Below, in pieces: positions 40,350 through 50,000 of a stretch of DNA of 64,000 nucleotides. The notes under the pieces were generated by a model. The model was not told the DNA's origin. It did no database searches and was given only the letters and a program-made list of their open reading frames with translations. Numbering within the stretch: position 1 is the first letter of the stretch; each line of letters opens with the position of its first letter. The DNA comes from Streptomyces oceani (GTDB lineage: Bacteria; Actinomycetota; Actinomycetes; Streptomycetales; Streptomycetaceae): NCBI RefSeq assembly GCF_001751245.1, contig NZ_LJGU01000152.1:1-64000 (forward strand), in the 5' to 3' direction. Position numbers and translations under genes: made by a program.

Positions 40350-41164
40350 GGTCGCTGAAAGCCCTCGGCGCGCAGAACCTCCTGGGCGTCCGGCGTACGC
40401 AGCCACCGCACGAAGTCGGCCGCCCGCTCCGGCGATTCGGACGCCGCCAGGCTGGCGGCCGGATAACTGGCGATCGCGTTGTCCTCGTCCGGGATGGCGA
40501 CCGTGTCGACCTTGTTGGGCGCCGTGGCCGCGTCGGTCGCGTAGACGATGCCGGCGTCGGCCTCGCCCAACTCCACCTTGCTCAGCACGGCACGCACGTT
40601 CGCCTCCTCGGAGACCGGGCGCACCGCGACGCCCTGCTCGTCCAGCACCTGAGCGCTGTAGTCGCCCACGGGCACCTCGGGGGCCGCGAGCACCACCTTG
40701 AGCCGATCGTCGGCCAGGTCCCGCAGCGAGTCGACGCCCTTCGGGTTGCCCTCGCCGGTGACGATCACCAGCCGGTTCCTGGCGATGACGGTGCGGTTCT
40801 CGGTCTCGTCCCCGACGTCCCGCATGGTCTCGGCGTTCGCGGTGACCAGCACGTCCGCCGGCGCGCCCTGGCGAACCTGGGAGGCCAGCTGCTGGGATCC
40901 GGCGAAGGAGAACTTCAGGTTGGTGTCGTCACGCTCCTTCTCGTAGGTCTCGCCCAGCTTCTCGAAGGCGTCCGTGAGCGAGGAGGCGGCCAGCACGGTC
41001 AGTTCGGCCCGCCCGTCTCCCCCGGCCCCGCCCTCGTCCGCGCCGCCGCAGCCGGCGAGTGGCACCAGCAGCGCGGCGGTCAGCAAGGCCGCCGGGCCCC
41101 GCCGCCGAACCGTCGAACCGCGCCAGCGGACCGCCGTACGCGCACCCTGCTCGTCACCCCGCAT
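40346..41164 (-). CDS. modA: Molybdate-binding lipoprotein ModA
   Basis: 272 residues with a signal and lipobox (PLAGCGG), then a type II periplasmic-binding-protein fold: LTVLAASSLTDAF at the N-terminus of the mature domain (oxyanion-binding Ser residues), FSFAGSQQLASQV, and VYATDAATAPN later. These are the ModA signatures. It is upstream of modBC and follows the regulator gene by 3 bp, all on the minus strand, forming a three-gene molybdate uptake operon. Confidence 0.93.
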   Translation of the reverse strand: MRGDEQGARTAVRWRGSTVRRRGPAALLTAALLVPLAGCGGADEGGAGGDGRAELTVLAASSLTDAFEKLGETYEKERDDTNLKFSFAGSQQLASQVRQGAPADVLVTANAETMRDVGDETENRTVIARNRLVIVTGEGNPKGVDSLRDLADDRLKVVLAAPEVPVGDYSAQVLDEQGVAVRPVSEEANVRAVLSKVELGEADAGIVYATDAATAPNKVDTVAIPDEDNAIASYPAASLAASESPERAADFVRWLRTPDAQEVLRAEGFQRP

Positions 41165-41167
41165 CCG

Positions 41168-41563
41168 TCAACTCCGGTCGATGTGCACGCTGGTGGACTT
41201 GACCCGGGCGGTCGCCCGCACCCCGACCTCGAAGCCCAGTTCCTCGACCGCTTCCCGGGTCAGCATCGAGACCAGGCGATGCGGGCCGGCCTGGATCTCG
41301 ACCTGCGCGGCCACGTCCCCGAGCCGGACGGCGGTGACGATGCCCGGGAAGGCGTTTCGCGCGGAGGTGTAGGAGGGCTCGTCGTTCTCGTTGCCGTCCT
41401 GGCCCAGCTCGATGGAGAACGCCGCGAGGTCCCGCCCGTCGACGAGTCGGCGCCCCGCCTCGTCGCGGCGGGTGGCGATCCGACCGGCGTCCGCCCAGCG
41501 CCGCGCCGTATCGGGACTCACGCCGAGCAGCTGGGCGGCCTGGCCGATGGTGTACGACTGCAT
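41168..41563 (-). CDS. HTH-TOBE molybdenum-responsive regulator or molbindin
   Basis: The 131-residue protein combines an excisionase/MerR-like helix-turn-helix (about 3-50: YTIGQAAQLLGVSPDTARRWADAG) with a single TOBE/Mop domain (about 65-130: ARNAFPGIVTAVRLGDVAAQVEIQ). The Mop part binds molybdate or tungstate. ATG 41563 gives the common family start; an upstream in-frame ATG adds nine residues. First gene of the mod operon, so probably an autoregulated molybdate sensor. Confidence 0.88.
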   Translation of the reverse strand: MQSYTIGQAAQLLGVSPDTARRWADAGRIATRRDEAGRRLVDGRDLAAFSIELGQDGNENDEPSYTSARNAFPGIVTAVRLGDVAAQVEIQAGPHRLVSMLTREAVEELGFEVGVRATARVKSTSVHIDRS

Positions 41564-41737
41564 GTGCGCAACAATACGAGCGCTTGCCATGCATCCACAA
41601 ACCCGTAACTCACACAGTCCTCGCATCTGCGCCGCACAGTCGGCCGGTACGCGACGCTCGCGCACGGGCGGCGTGGCGGCTCCGAGAACACGTCACGCCG
41701 GGCACGGGGCCCGGCGTGACACGTGAGTTGGCGCGAA

Positions 41738-41968
41738 TCAGGCGTCCTGGAGCTTGACGCTGTCGCTCACGAAGAGATGCACGTATCCGCACGACCAGCA
41801 GACCAAGCCGGACGCCGTCTGGTCGACGAACGCGATGCCCAACAGTTCCTTCGCCCCGGTGTTGAGCTTCACGTCCCGCTGCCAGAACACGTCGTGCTTG
41901 CAGACGACGCAGCTCAGCGGGTTGCCCGCAACGGTGGCGCGCTGCGGCTTGGGGTCCTTCTTGCCCAT
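41738..41968 (-). CDS. Small zinc-ribbon protein
   Basis: 76 residues with two CxxC pairs: CVVCKHD near residue 20 and CWSCGYVH near 60, the spacing of a zinc ribbon. Basic N-terminus (MGKKDPKPQR). ATG 41968 follows GAAGGGA. No known catalytic motif; DNA or protein binding is possible. It stands alone between the mod operon and an empty stretch. Confidence 0.8.
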   Translation of the reverse strand: MGKKDPKPQRATVAGNPLSCVVCKHDVFWQRDVKLNTGAKELLGIAFVDQTASGLVCWSCGYVHLFVSDSVKLQDA

Positions 41969-42368
41969 GGCGTTCCCTTCGTTCGTCACCGGCCCGGGGA
42001 CAGCCGCGGATCGGTGGGCGTGCACATGACGCCGAGCCTAGACGAGTGGCCTCAAGTCGCTTCGCCCGCCCGCCTCCAGACCGCCGACGCGGGCGTTCAC
42101 GGGCGCGGGCCGAGGCGGCTCAGCCAACCTCGACCCGTCCCCGCACGTTCTCCGTGGACCGCGAACTTGTCGCGGGACCACGGTGGATACGGCCCGGGCG
42201 GTCAAGCGGGAAGCACATCGGCGTGCCGCCGTGTCCCCACCAGTCACCCGCCCGTGCTCGTCGCTCCTACTCGTCCCATCCCATACTCACCGCGCTTTCG
42301 CCACCCTCTCCTGTCAGCTCGTTTCGCTTCGTCACGGCGCCTGCGCCGGGTGCTCGCGGCGTACCGGA
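41969..42368. other. 400-bp stretch with no supported gene
   Basis: Open frames here have codon use unlike real genes of this genome and no recognisable product. It includes the zinc-ribbon gene promoter at the left and the 3' end of the SPW gene at the right. Confidence 0.5.
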
Positions 42369-42839
42369 TCAGCGCTGGGTCTCAGCCCTGCCCCGTCCGC
42401 CGCCGTCACCCTTGCTCTTCCCGGTGACGCTCAGCCCCATCATGGCGAGGCCACACAGGGCGGCGACACCACCGGCGATGACGTTCGTCAGGACGACGGA
42501 GGTCGAGGTCGGCGCTCCCGCGATCACCCACTGCGAGATGATCACCCAGGCTCCGAGTAGCGGCGCGGTCCAGGCGAGCGGATGCGTCCGCCCGTACGCG
42601 GAACTCAGCCCGAAGGCCAGAACGGCGAACGCCAGACCAACGACCAGGTTACTGACGGCCAGCGGCGTCGACACGTCGTTGAAGCCCACCACCCAGGGCG
42701 AGATCGCGATGTAGATACCGGCCAGGAAGGTCAAGCCCTCCAGGACCTGTGCGCTGGGAGCAGCCGCCGCACGGTCGTAGCGATCCCGCATCTCGACCAG
42801 ATCGGGGTGCTGCTCGATGCGCGAAGCCGGTGCTGTCAT
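42369..42839 (-). CDS. SPW-repeat membrane protein
   Basis: 156 residues with four predicted helices and the motif AISPWVVGF in the first helix; the second repeat is degenerate (ISQWVIAG instead of SPW). A glycine- and arginine-rich tail follows the last helix. ATG 42839 is preceded by GGGAGG. Function of this Streptomyces-common family is unknown. Confidence 0.88.
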   Translation of the reverse strand: MTAPASRIEQHPDLVEMRDRYDRAAAAPSAQVLEGLTFLAGIYIAISPWVVGFNDVSTPLAVSNLVVGLAFAVLAFGLSSAYGRTHPLAWTAPLLGAWVIISQWVIAGAPTSTSVVLTNVIAGGVAALCGLAMMGLSVTGKSKGDGGGRGRAETQR

Positions 42840-43112
42840 GATCTTCTGCCTCCCATCGGGGCGTTATGTCGGATACCTCCCAAAATCCGAGTCCCCGTGG
42901 GCACAGCACCAAACGCCATGATTTGCGATGTGCGTCAGATTTCCCGCAGCGCTCCGCCCCCCGGCTCCGGCGCCCCGGCACTCCGGACGCACGCCGGGGC
43001 CGGTGCGCTGTCGCACCGGCCCCGGGTGTGGCTTCCGCCCCTTCGGCCGTACGGCCGCTCCGCTACGTCCGCGGCCCGCTCGACCAGCGGACAGCGGCAG
43101 GCAGCGGCTCGA

Positions 43113-44033
43113 TCAGTCGCGCTCAGCGCCCTCGGGCAGCTCACGCAGGTTCATCGTGCTCTTCGTGTCGAAGGTCCAGTCGAGCATCTTCTTCGCGTCC
43201 GCGTACCGCTTCTTCGTGCTGTCACTGCCCAGCACGACGCCGACCACGGTGCGCCCGTCCCGCTCCACCGCGAACACCAGGCAGGACCCGGCACGGGTAC
43301 CGGTGCCCGTCTTGATGCCGATCGCCCCGTCGTACGAGCCGAGCAGCTGGTTCGTGTTGTGCCAGGTGTACGTACGCCCGTTGGTCGCCTCCTCCACGCT
43401 CTTGGTGCTCTTCACGACGGAGGAGAAGCGCTCCTTCTCCATGGCGTGCTGGGCCAGCTTCGCCAGGTCCTTGGGCGTGCTGTAGTTCTCGCCGCCCTGC
43501 GAGATGCCGTCGAAGGAGTCGAACTTGGTGTCGCCCAGCTCCAGCTGCTTGGCGGTCCGGTTCATCTTGCCGATGAAGGAGGCCGTACGCTCCTTGATCG
43601 TGTCGCCCTTGCCGAGCGTGTCCGCGATGGCGTACGCGGCGTCGCAGCCGGAGGGCAGCATCAGCGCCGGCAGCAACTGCTCGACGGTCAGCACGTCCCC
43701 CGTCCGCAGGTCCGCGGTGCTGCCGCCCTCGCGCTCGACGTAGTCCCGGTACTCCTGCTTGATCTTGACCTTCTCGTCCAGGGCGCCCTTCGTCTCCAGC
43801 GCCACCGTGGCGGTCATGATCTTCGTCGTGCTGGCCATCTCCCGTCGCGTGTCGGTGCCCTTGCCCCACAGCTCCTCGCCGTCCCCCTCCATGAGGTAGG
43901 CGCCCTTGGCGTTGACCTCCTCCGGGCCGGCGGCCTGCGCGGGCGTGACCGCCACCAGCACCGCCCCCGTGGCCGCCACCGCGCCCAGGCTTATCCCCCA
44001 ACGGCGCATGAGCTTCTTCTTCTTGTGCTGCAT
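43113..44033 (-). CDS. D-alanyl-D-alanine carboxypeptidase (S11, DacA-like)
   Basis: 306 residues. Basic start and signal segment (about 1-35), then a low-molecular-weight penicillin-binding protein domain with S68-T-T-K as SxxK, SGC in place of the usual SxN, and KTGTGT. The fold trims the terminal D-Ala from peptidoglycan stem peptides outside the membrane. No C-terminal amphipathic anchor is evident; the last residues are acidic. ATG 44033 follows GGGAG. Confidence 0.92.
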   Translation of the reverse strand: MQHKKKKLMRRWGISLGAVAATGAVLVAVTPAQAAGPEEVNAKGAYLMEGDGEELWGKGTDTRREMASTTKIMTATVALETKGALDEKVKIKQEYRDYVEREGGSTADLRTGDVLTVEQLLPALMLPSGCDAAYAIADTLGKGDTIKERTASFIGKMNRTAKQLELGDTKFDSFDGISQGGENYSTPKDLAKLAQHAMEKERFSSVVKSTKSVEEATNGRTYTWHNTNQLLGSYDGAIGIKTGTGTRAGSCLVFAVERDGRTVVGVVLGSDSTKKRYADAKKMLDWTFDTKSTMNLRELPEGAERD

Positions 44034-44465
44034 TACGTGCTCCCGGTCGTGCTGCGCTCTCACGGTCTGTCGGTTTCGCCACCTCAACCGGACCGTGTGG
44101 TCGGCTGGTCAGGCCACGGTGCGGCGAAGCGACGAGCTGGGCCTGATCCTGGAACACGCGCGGGTGAGGGCGACCGCATCCACACGACACGCGAGGTGTC
44201 GACCGTTGGTCGAGTTGACGACACATCCACCGTCGCCGTTCGTAACCCCCTCGCCAGAAGCACCCGTTGACGGCAGTCCGACTTCGGAGCGCGCACCCCC
44301 GGGCACCGTGTACAGGCCCGTTTTGCACCCTACCCGAGGCGGTGCCGGCTTGTACGCCGGCCCGGCGGCCTCCCCTTCCCTGCTTCGCGGTGACTGTCCC
44401 GACGGCCGCTCACCGAACCGGGACGTGGAGGTCACGGAACTCAACTCGGTGGCCTACCGAACCAC
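44034..44465. other. 432-bp stretch without a supported gene
   Basis: Holds the carboxypeptidase promoter region at the left. No ORF has convincing codon use. The right end leads into the decayed kinase fragment. Confidence 0.45.
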
Positions 44466-44796
44466 TCCTTCGACGTGCTGGCCCTAGCGGCGACCGTGCT
44501 CCATCTGCTCGGCACGGAGCCCGTGGCCGGATTCGTCCTCCTCTGCCCGGCGTTGGTGCTCACCTGAGGCGCCGGGTCGTGACCGCGCTCGGCCCGCGTC
44601 ACGGAGGTCGAACGCCGTCGCCGGTCGCCGAGGAGTCCCGTGTGCGGCCGAACCCGCCTGGATCGCCGGCGAGTTGCACGACGCCGTGACCCACTACGTG
44701 ACCGCCGTGATCGTGCGGGCCGAGGCGGCGCGCTACGACCCGCGTCACCCGCTCGGTGTGCTCAACCCCGACCACACCGCCGAACCACGCCGGTAG
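44466..44796 (+). pseudogene. Remnant of a sensor histidine kinase
   Basis: Two pieces are visible. At 44466-44567 a frame encodes a hydrophobic, membrane-helix-like segment (DVLALAATVLHLLG then a second stretch), ending in TGA. At 44647-44796 a frame reads IAGELHDAVTHYVTAVIVRA, which closely resembles the HisKA_3 helix of NarL-type kinases (consensus-like RELHDVVAHHVS), then runs to a stop with no ATPase domain. The order, membrane part then His box, fits one kinase with its middle and C-terminal part deleted. There is no start or full domain, so it cannot be functional. Confidence 0.55.
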
Positions 44797-44837
44797 GTTC
44801 GACGAAGCGAACGAGGCGAGCGGGGAGGGCTGACCCG

Positions 44838-45311
44838 ATGAGGATCACGCTACGTGAGGTGGCGGACAGCGATGTGGACGTCTTCTGGACCCACATGAGC
44901 GAGCCGGCGGCACAGTGGATGGCCGCGGTCACCCGCGAGTACCACTACGACCGGGGACGGTTCGACGCGCACTGGGCGACGGTGCGCTCCGACCCGGCGG
45001 TCACCGTGCGGACCGTCCTGGTGGACGAGGCGGTGGCCGGGCACGCGGCCGCGTTCGGGCCACCTGACGAACGGGAGGTCACCTACTGGATCGCGTCCGC
45101 CTACTGGGGGCGCGGGGTCGCCGGTGCGGCGCTGCGCGGACTCGTCGCCTTGGAGCGGACGCGGCCCCTGCACGCACACGTGGCGGCGGACAACGCCGGG
45201 TCCCTACGGGTGTTGGAGAAGTGCGGCTTCACCGTCACCGGACGCGGTCAGCGGATCTTCGCCCGGGCACGCGGCGAGAAGATCGAGGAGTTGTCGCTCA
45301 CCCTGGAGTGA
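44838..45311 (+). CDS. GNAT-family N-acetyltransferase
   Basis: 157 residues in the RimJ/RimL-like GNAT group: VTYWIASAYWGRGVAGAALRG carries the acetyl-CoA loop (WGRGVAG), and the C-terminal HVAADNAGSLRVLEKCGF is the typical end of the fold. ATG 44838 follows GGGAGGGC. Substrate unknown. No operon partner is evident. Confidence 0.9.
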   Translation: MRITLREVADSDVDVFWTHMSEPAAQWMAAVTREYHYDRGRFDAHWATVRSDPAVTVRTVLVDEAVAGHAAAFGPPDEREVTYWIASAYWGRGVAGAALRGLVALERTRPLHAHVAADNAGSLRVLEKCGFTVTGRGQRIFARARGEKIEELSLTLE

Positions 45312-45480
45312 GTCCCGCCCGGCCGGCCCGCCGCCTCCCGGCCCGCCACCGTACGTGAGGCGGGCGCCACGGCCGTACGCCCGACCGTCGTACGGCTCGG
45401 CGTTTCCCCGCGTACGCGACGGGCACCCGGGCGGCGAGGCGCCCGTACGGGCTCCAGCGCGGCCGGAGGGAGGACCGCCC

Positions 45481-46134
45481 ATGCGCTTCCGGGACCGCCG
45501 GGACGCCGGACGCGCCCTGGTGGAGCGGCTCACCAGCGGGCACACGGCCGAGCGGCTCACCGACCCGTATGTCCTCGCGCTGCCCCGGGGCGGCCTACCG
45601 GTCGGCAGCGAGGTGGCCGCCGGTCTGCACGCGCCCCTGGACGTGCTGGTAGCCCGCAAGATCGGCGCGCCAGCCAACCCCGAACTGGCGGTGGGCGCCC
45701 TGGCGGGCGACGCGCCGCCGCTCTACGACCAGCGCACGCTCGACCTGCTCGGGCTCACCGCCGACGGCCTCAAGCCCCGGGCGGCACACGAGCGGGACGA
45801 GCTGCGTCGGCGCGAGGAGCTGTACCGCGACGGCCGGCCGGCGCCCGAGCTGGGCGGTCGTACGGTGATCGTGGTCGACGACGGACTGGCCACCGGGCTC
45901 ACCGCACGCGCCGCGCTGCGGACCGTACGCGCTCAGGAGCCGTCGCGGCTCCTACTCGCCGTCCCAGTGGGCTCGCCGCAGGCCGTGGCGGCGCTGGAGC
46001 CGGAAGTCGACGAGCTGGTGTGCCCACACCAACCGGCGGCGTTCCAGGCGGTGGGGCAGTGGTACGACGCTTTCGAACAGCTCGGGGACGACGAGGTCAT
46101 CGAGATACTCCAGTCGTCCCACACGGCCTGGTAG
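45481..46134 (+). CDS. Phosphoribosyltransferase-fold protein
   Basis: 217 residues. The PRPP loop reads VIVVDDGLATG (about 132-142), the PRTase signature, and the N-terminal part has YVLALPRGGLPVG and VARKIGAP, as in the stand-alone actinobacterial PRTase proteins often associated with stress genes. A purine-rich GGAGGGAGG precedes ATG 45481. Base or substrate specificity cannot be told. Confidence 0.88.
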   Translation: MRFRDRRDAGRALVERLTSGHTAERLTDPYVLALPRGGLPVGSEVAAGLHAPLDVLVARKIGAPANPELAVGALAGDAPPLYDQRTLDLLGLTADGLKPRAAHERDELRRREELYRDGRPAPELGGRTVIVVDDGLATGLTARAALRTVRAQEPSRLLLAVPVGSPQAVAALEPEVDELVCPHQPAAFQAVGQWYDAFEQLGDDEVIEILQSSHTAW

Positions 46135-46171
46135 CCGCCGGGCGCGGATGGGCTACGACCACTCAACGAGA

Positions 46172-47026
46172 TCAGCGGACGGGCGCCACCCCGCTGCTCT
46201 CATGCTCGATGCCTCCCATCCACATGTGTCGCCCCAGCTCGTCCAACTCCGCTCGCCGTTGCGCATACTCCGGCAAGGCAAGTCCAAGCAGCCGCCAGAA
46301 GTCCGCACCGTGGCCGGCCACCCTCACATGCGCCAACTCGTGCGCGATGACGTAGTCGACGAGGTGCATCGGAAGCTGGAAGAGTGACCAGCCCAGGCTC
46401 ATCCGGCCCGCACCGAGCTGCTCCGGTCCGTAGGCGCCAGGCGTACGGACCCGCTCGCCCGGCACGTACCGTCCCCAGCGAGTCCCGACGTCCCGCACAT
46501 CCAGTCGAGGTTCGGGCACGCCCATGCGGGCCGCCCAGGGTTGAAGTCTGCCCGCCGCCCAGGCCGTGCCCGTCCGGCAGTACCAGTCCACCAGAGCCGC
46601 CCGACCACGCTTCGGGTCCTCGGCACGAGTACGGTCCAGCACCAACCGCCCCGCGACCAACCGCACTCGGTGGTCTCGCACCGCTTCGTCCAGCACCGTC
46701 AGCCGATACGTCCGACCGAGATAGCGGAAGACCTCCCCCTCGATGAGGCGCTTCGTCGGGTGCAGCGGGCGCGTCCGCTCCCGCAAGGCGAGTTTGCCGA
46801 GCACCCAAGCGTGGTGCGCGTGCACGAAAGCCTCGGCATCGCCGGCGGAGCGACCCACGGGCGCGTGCAGCGTGAGACGGGCGTCCTGCTCCACGGTCAA
46901 CGCGAAGCGCCTACGTCGGGCACTGACCCGAACGCTCAGGGTGAGTCCACTGACGGCCAACTGGTCCCCCTCGGCTAGCGGAGCGGTGGAGGCCGAGGTG
47001 GTGCGAGCGTCGGCGGATGCGGTCAC
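46172..47026 (-). CDS. YgjP-like (DUF45/M48) zinc metallopeptidase coupled to hsdR
   Basis: 284 residues. The C-terminal half has the zinc motif HELAHV with a second element GHGADFWRLL, as in YgjP/SprT-like metallopeptidases; the N-terminal half is a beta-rich region with RRRRFALTVEQ and WVLGKL. GTG 47026 begins 4 bp after the hsdR stop with GGGAGAA upstream, so it is the last gene of the hsdR transcription unit. The family is often seen beside type I restriction genes, but its role there is not established. It converges on the PRTase gene. Confidence 0.85.
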   Translation of the reverse strand: MTASADARTTSASTAPLAEGDQLAVSGLTLSVRVSARRRRFALTVEQDARLTLHAPVGRSAGDAEAFVHAHHAWVLGKLALRERTRPLHPTKRLIEGEVFRYLGRTYRLTVLDEAVRDHRVRLVAGRLVLDRTRAEDPKRGRAALVDWYCRTGTAWAAGRLQPWAARMGVPEPRLDVRDVGTRWGRYVPGERVRTPGAYGPEQLGAGRMSLGWSLFQLPMHLVDYVIAHELAHVRVAGHGADFWRLLGLALPEYAQRRAELDELGRHMWMGGIEHESSGVAPVR

Positions 47027-47030
47027 ACCG

Positions 47031-50000
47031 CTATTCTCCCTGCGCTCGCCGTAGGAAGTCGCTCCGGTTATGCACCGCGTACGCCGCGAGCTCTTGTGCG
47101 ACGTTGCGCACCGGCGCCCAATCCACCCCGGTGGCGGGCCGCACATGGTTCCTGACCAACCTGAGCTGGAGACCGTGTGCCAGCTCGTTGATGTCCTGGC
47201 TCTGGCCCTGGAAGCTCGTCTTGGCCAACGCCTGGGCGGTGGTGTCGCATACTTCCATGGTGAGTGGCCGCATATCCTCCAAGGTGCAGGCCACGTCCGG
47301 GTTCTGGATCACCAGTCGGTCCAGCAACCGATACGTGCGCTGCTCCAACGGGCTGAGTCTGGCAAGGTGCGGGTCCACCGTCTCCTGCTGCCGGGCCTCC
47401 TCGATCAACGGCCCGAACTCCCGTCTCTGCGCCTCGAAACGTTCGGGCATGTCCCGCAGGATCTCCTCCAGACGTTCGGAGAGCCGGGCGTACTTCTCCG
47501 GGTCCTGCCGCTTGACCCGCTCCTCCAGATGGAACCTCAGCGCGTGCCGCATCTCCGCCGCCGCCTCTTTGGCGGGCAGGTCGCGCACCGTTTCGTCGAA
47601 GGCCGGCGAGGCGAGCGAGACGGGTGCGATGACGGCTTCGATCTCGGGCCCCTCCAGGTGCTCGGCGATCATGGCCCGCACCTTGCGCCCGTAGGTGCGC
47701 ATGGTGAACGTACCGCCCGGTCCGTCCCGGTACAGCCGTCGTACCCGCTTCTGGAGCGCACCCCACCGGCGGGCTTCCGCTAGGTACCTGAGACCCTCCT
47801 CGTGCGGCAGCACCCCCTCGAGCACCCCGAGGAAATGGTTCAACGCCTCGTCGAATCCAAAGCGGGCCGTCTCGTCCTCGAAGAGGTGCGCGGCAGCGCC
47901 GAGCCGGGCGGGGCCCTCTAGGTCGGCGTCCGTAAGCTCGTACCGGCGCAAGTGATCGCGCACTGCTTGGGCGGCTGGTTTCAGCTGACCGACCTCCTCG
48001 GAGAGGTCACGCATCGTGTCGTCGACGTCTGCCTGCTCGTAGTCCGCCAGGGCGTCGGTGAGGTGCTCGAAGACGCCGTAGTAGTCGACGACATAACCGA
48101 CTTCCTTGCCCTTCTCGGGCCGGTTGACGCGAGCCACGGCCTGCAGGAGTTCGGCGTCCCGGATCGGCCGGTCCAGATACAGCGCCTGCTCAAGAGGCGC
48201 GTCAAAACCCGTGAGCAGCATGGATTTCACGATGAGGAACGCAACCGGGCTCTCCGGATGCACTGGATCGTCATCCTCCGCGATCCTCGCTGCGGCAACC
48301 GCATTCCCGTCCTCGGACCAAGGGTTGGCCGCTGGTGTCCCCGGGCCGGAGTCCTGCGGGACGACACCGAACGGTAGGGCGACCTCCCACGCCTCGTCCG
48401 GCGGGTAGTGGGGGAACGGCCGATGGAACCGCTCGATGTACGCGTCCTGGTGATTGGTGTCCGTCCAGTGCAGCCACTGACGGTGCTTCCTCTCCGCTCC
48501 GGCGGATATCACTGGCACGAAGTCCATCCGCCGCAACAGGGCGGAGTACTGGTGCGCCTGGTACAGGTAGCGTTCCCGGCGCGGCAGCTCCTCCAGCGGC
48601 GTTCCGGTCACCGACTCCGGGTCGAAGCCGGCGAGTTCGACGAGCAGCGCGTCCCGGGCCTCCCGCAACGCGCGGCGGTATTCCACGGCCGCCTTCCGGC
48701 TGACCGCCGCGACCTGCGCCTTGAATCCGCCACTCGCCAGCACGGTGGTGACCCAGTGCTCCAGCATGTCCTCGGCCTTGGCCCGGATCATCGGGCTGGA
48801 CTCGGCCACGTCCCGCTCCGTCGGCCAGCGCTTCAGCAGCGCCTTCCGCTCCTCGTCGGTACGCTCCCGCACCAGGTCCTCGAATTGACGGTCCAGGCCG
48901 TCCTTGTCGAAGACCTCACCCTGACCGGTACGGCCCTCGTAACGGATGCGGACGACCACACCGTCGCGTTCGGCGTCCGCCATCCGGTATGTGTCCAGGA
49001 AACCCTGATCAGGGCCGCCGTTGAAGATCCGCCGAGTGTCCGCCGCCTTGCCCGTCATGATCGGAGTACCGGTGAAACCGATCTTCGCGGCGTTCGGCAC
49101 GGCCTTACGCAGGGCCGCGTGCAGCACGCTGGTGTGCGAGCGATGCGCCTCGTCGACCAGCACGAGAATGTTCGTGGAGGTGTTGCACTCGGGGAAGTTC
49201 GGTTCGGGCGGCTCGGTCGAGCTGTCGTCGCCGGATCGGCGCTTCCGCGTCCGCTCGGCCTCTGCGTACACCTGGGTGACGTCCCGGTCGTCGCCCGCAG
49301 GCTCGTGGGCCGGTCGGAAACCGGCGGCGCCGTACTTCTGGATCATCGCGAAGATCACGCGTGACCCGCCGTCCCGCAGCAGGCCCGCCAGCTGAGTCGC
49401 GGTGGCAGCCGTCTCGTGCTCGGATTCGCTCAGTTTCAGGGTATCCGCCAGTTGTGTCTGCAACTGCGTGCGGTCGGTGACGACCACCACGGTGAACTCG
49501 CTGAGCTGGTGGTGCAGGTGCATGCGGCGCGCCAGGAAGGTCATCGTCAGGCTCTTGCCGGAGCCCTGCGTGTGCCAGATGAGGCCGCCACGCTCGTCCT
49601 CCCGTACATGCCCACCACGCGCCTTGCCTGTCAACAGCTTGTGGACGGCGCGCTCCGTCGCCCGGTACTGCTGGTGCCGGGCCACTGCCTTTACCGTACG
49701 CGTACCACCGGACGCCGTCTCGACTGGAAGCGGGATGACGTAGTGCCGCACGAGATTCAGCAGCGCGGCGGGCCGTAGGACGACACCGACAAGTTTGTGC
49801 CGCTCCGAGAGGGTGTGGACGCCCTTTGGTAGTTCGGCCCGGAGGGTTGCCTCGCGCTGAGGGGCGATGCTGCGCCACGGATGGAAGTGTTCCGGATCTG
49901 AGGTGACCGTGCCGAGATACGCGGTCTCCGCGGTGGCGGCGACGAGCAACTGCACCGTGCGGAACAGCTCCGGCACGCCGGCGGGCTCGGGTCGGCCGCC

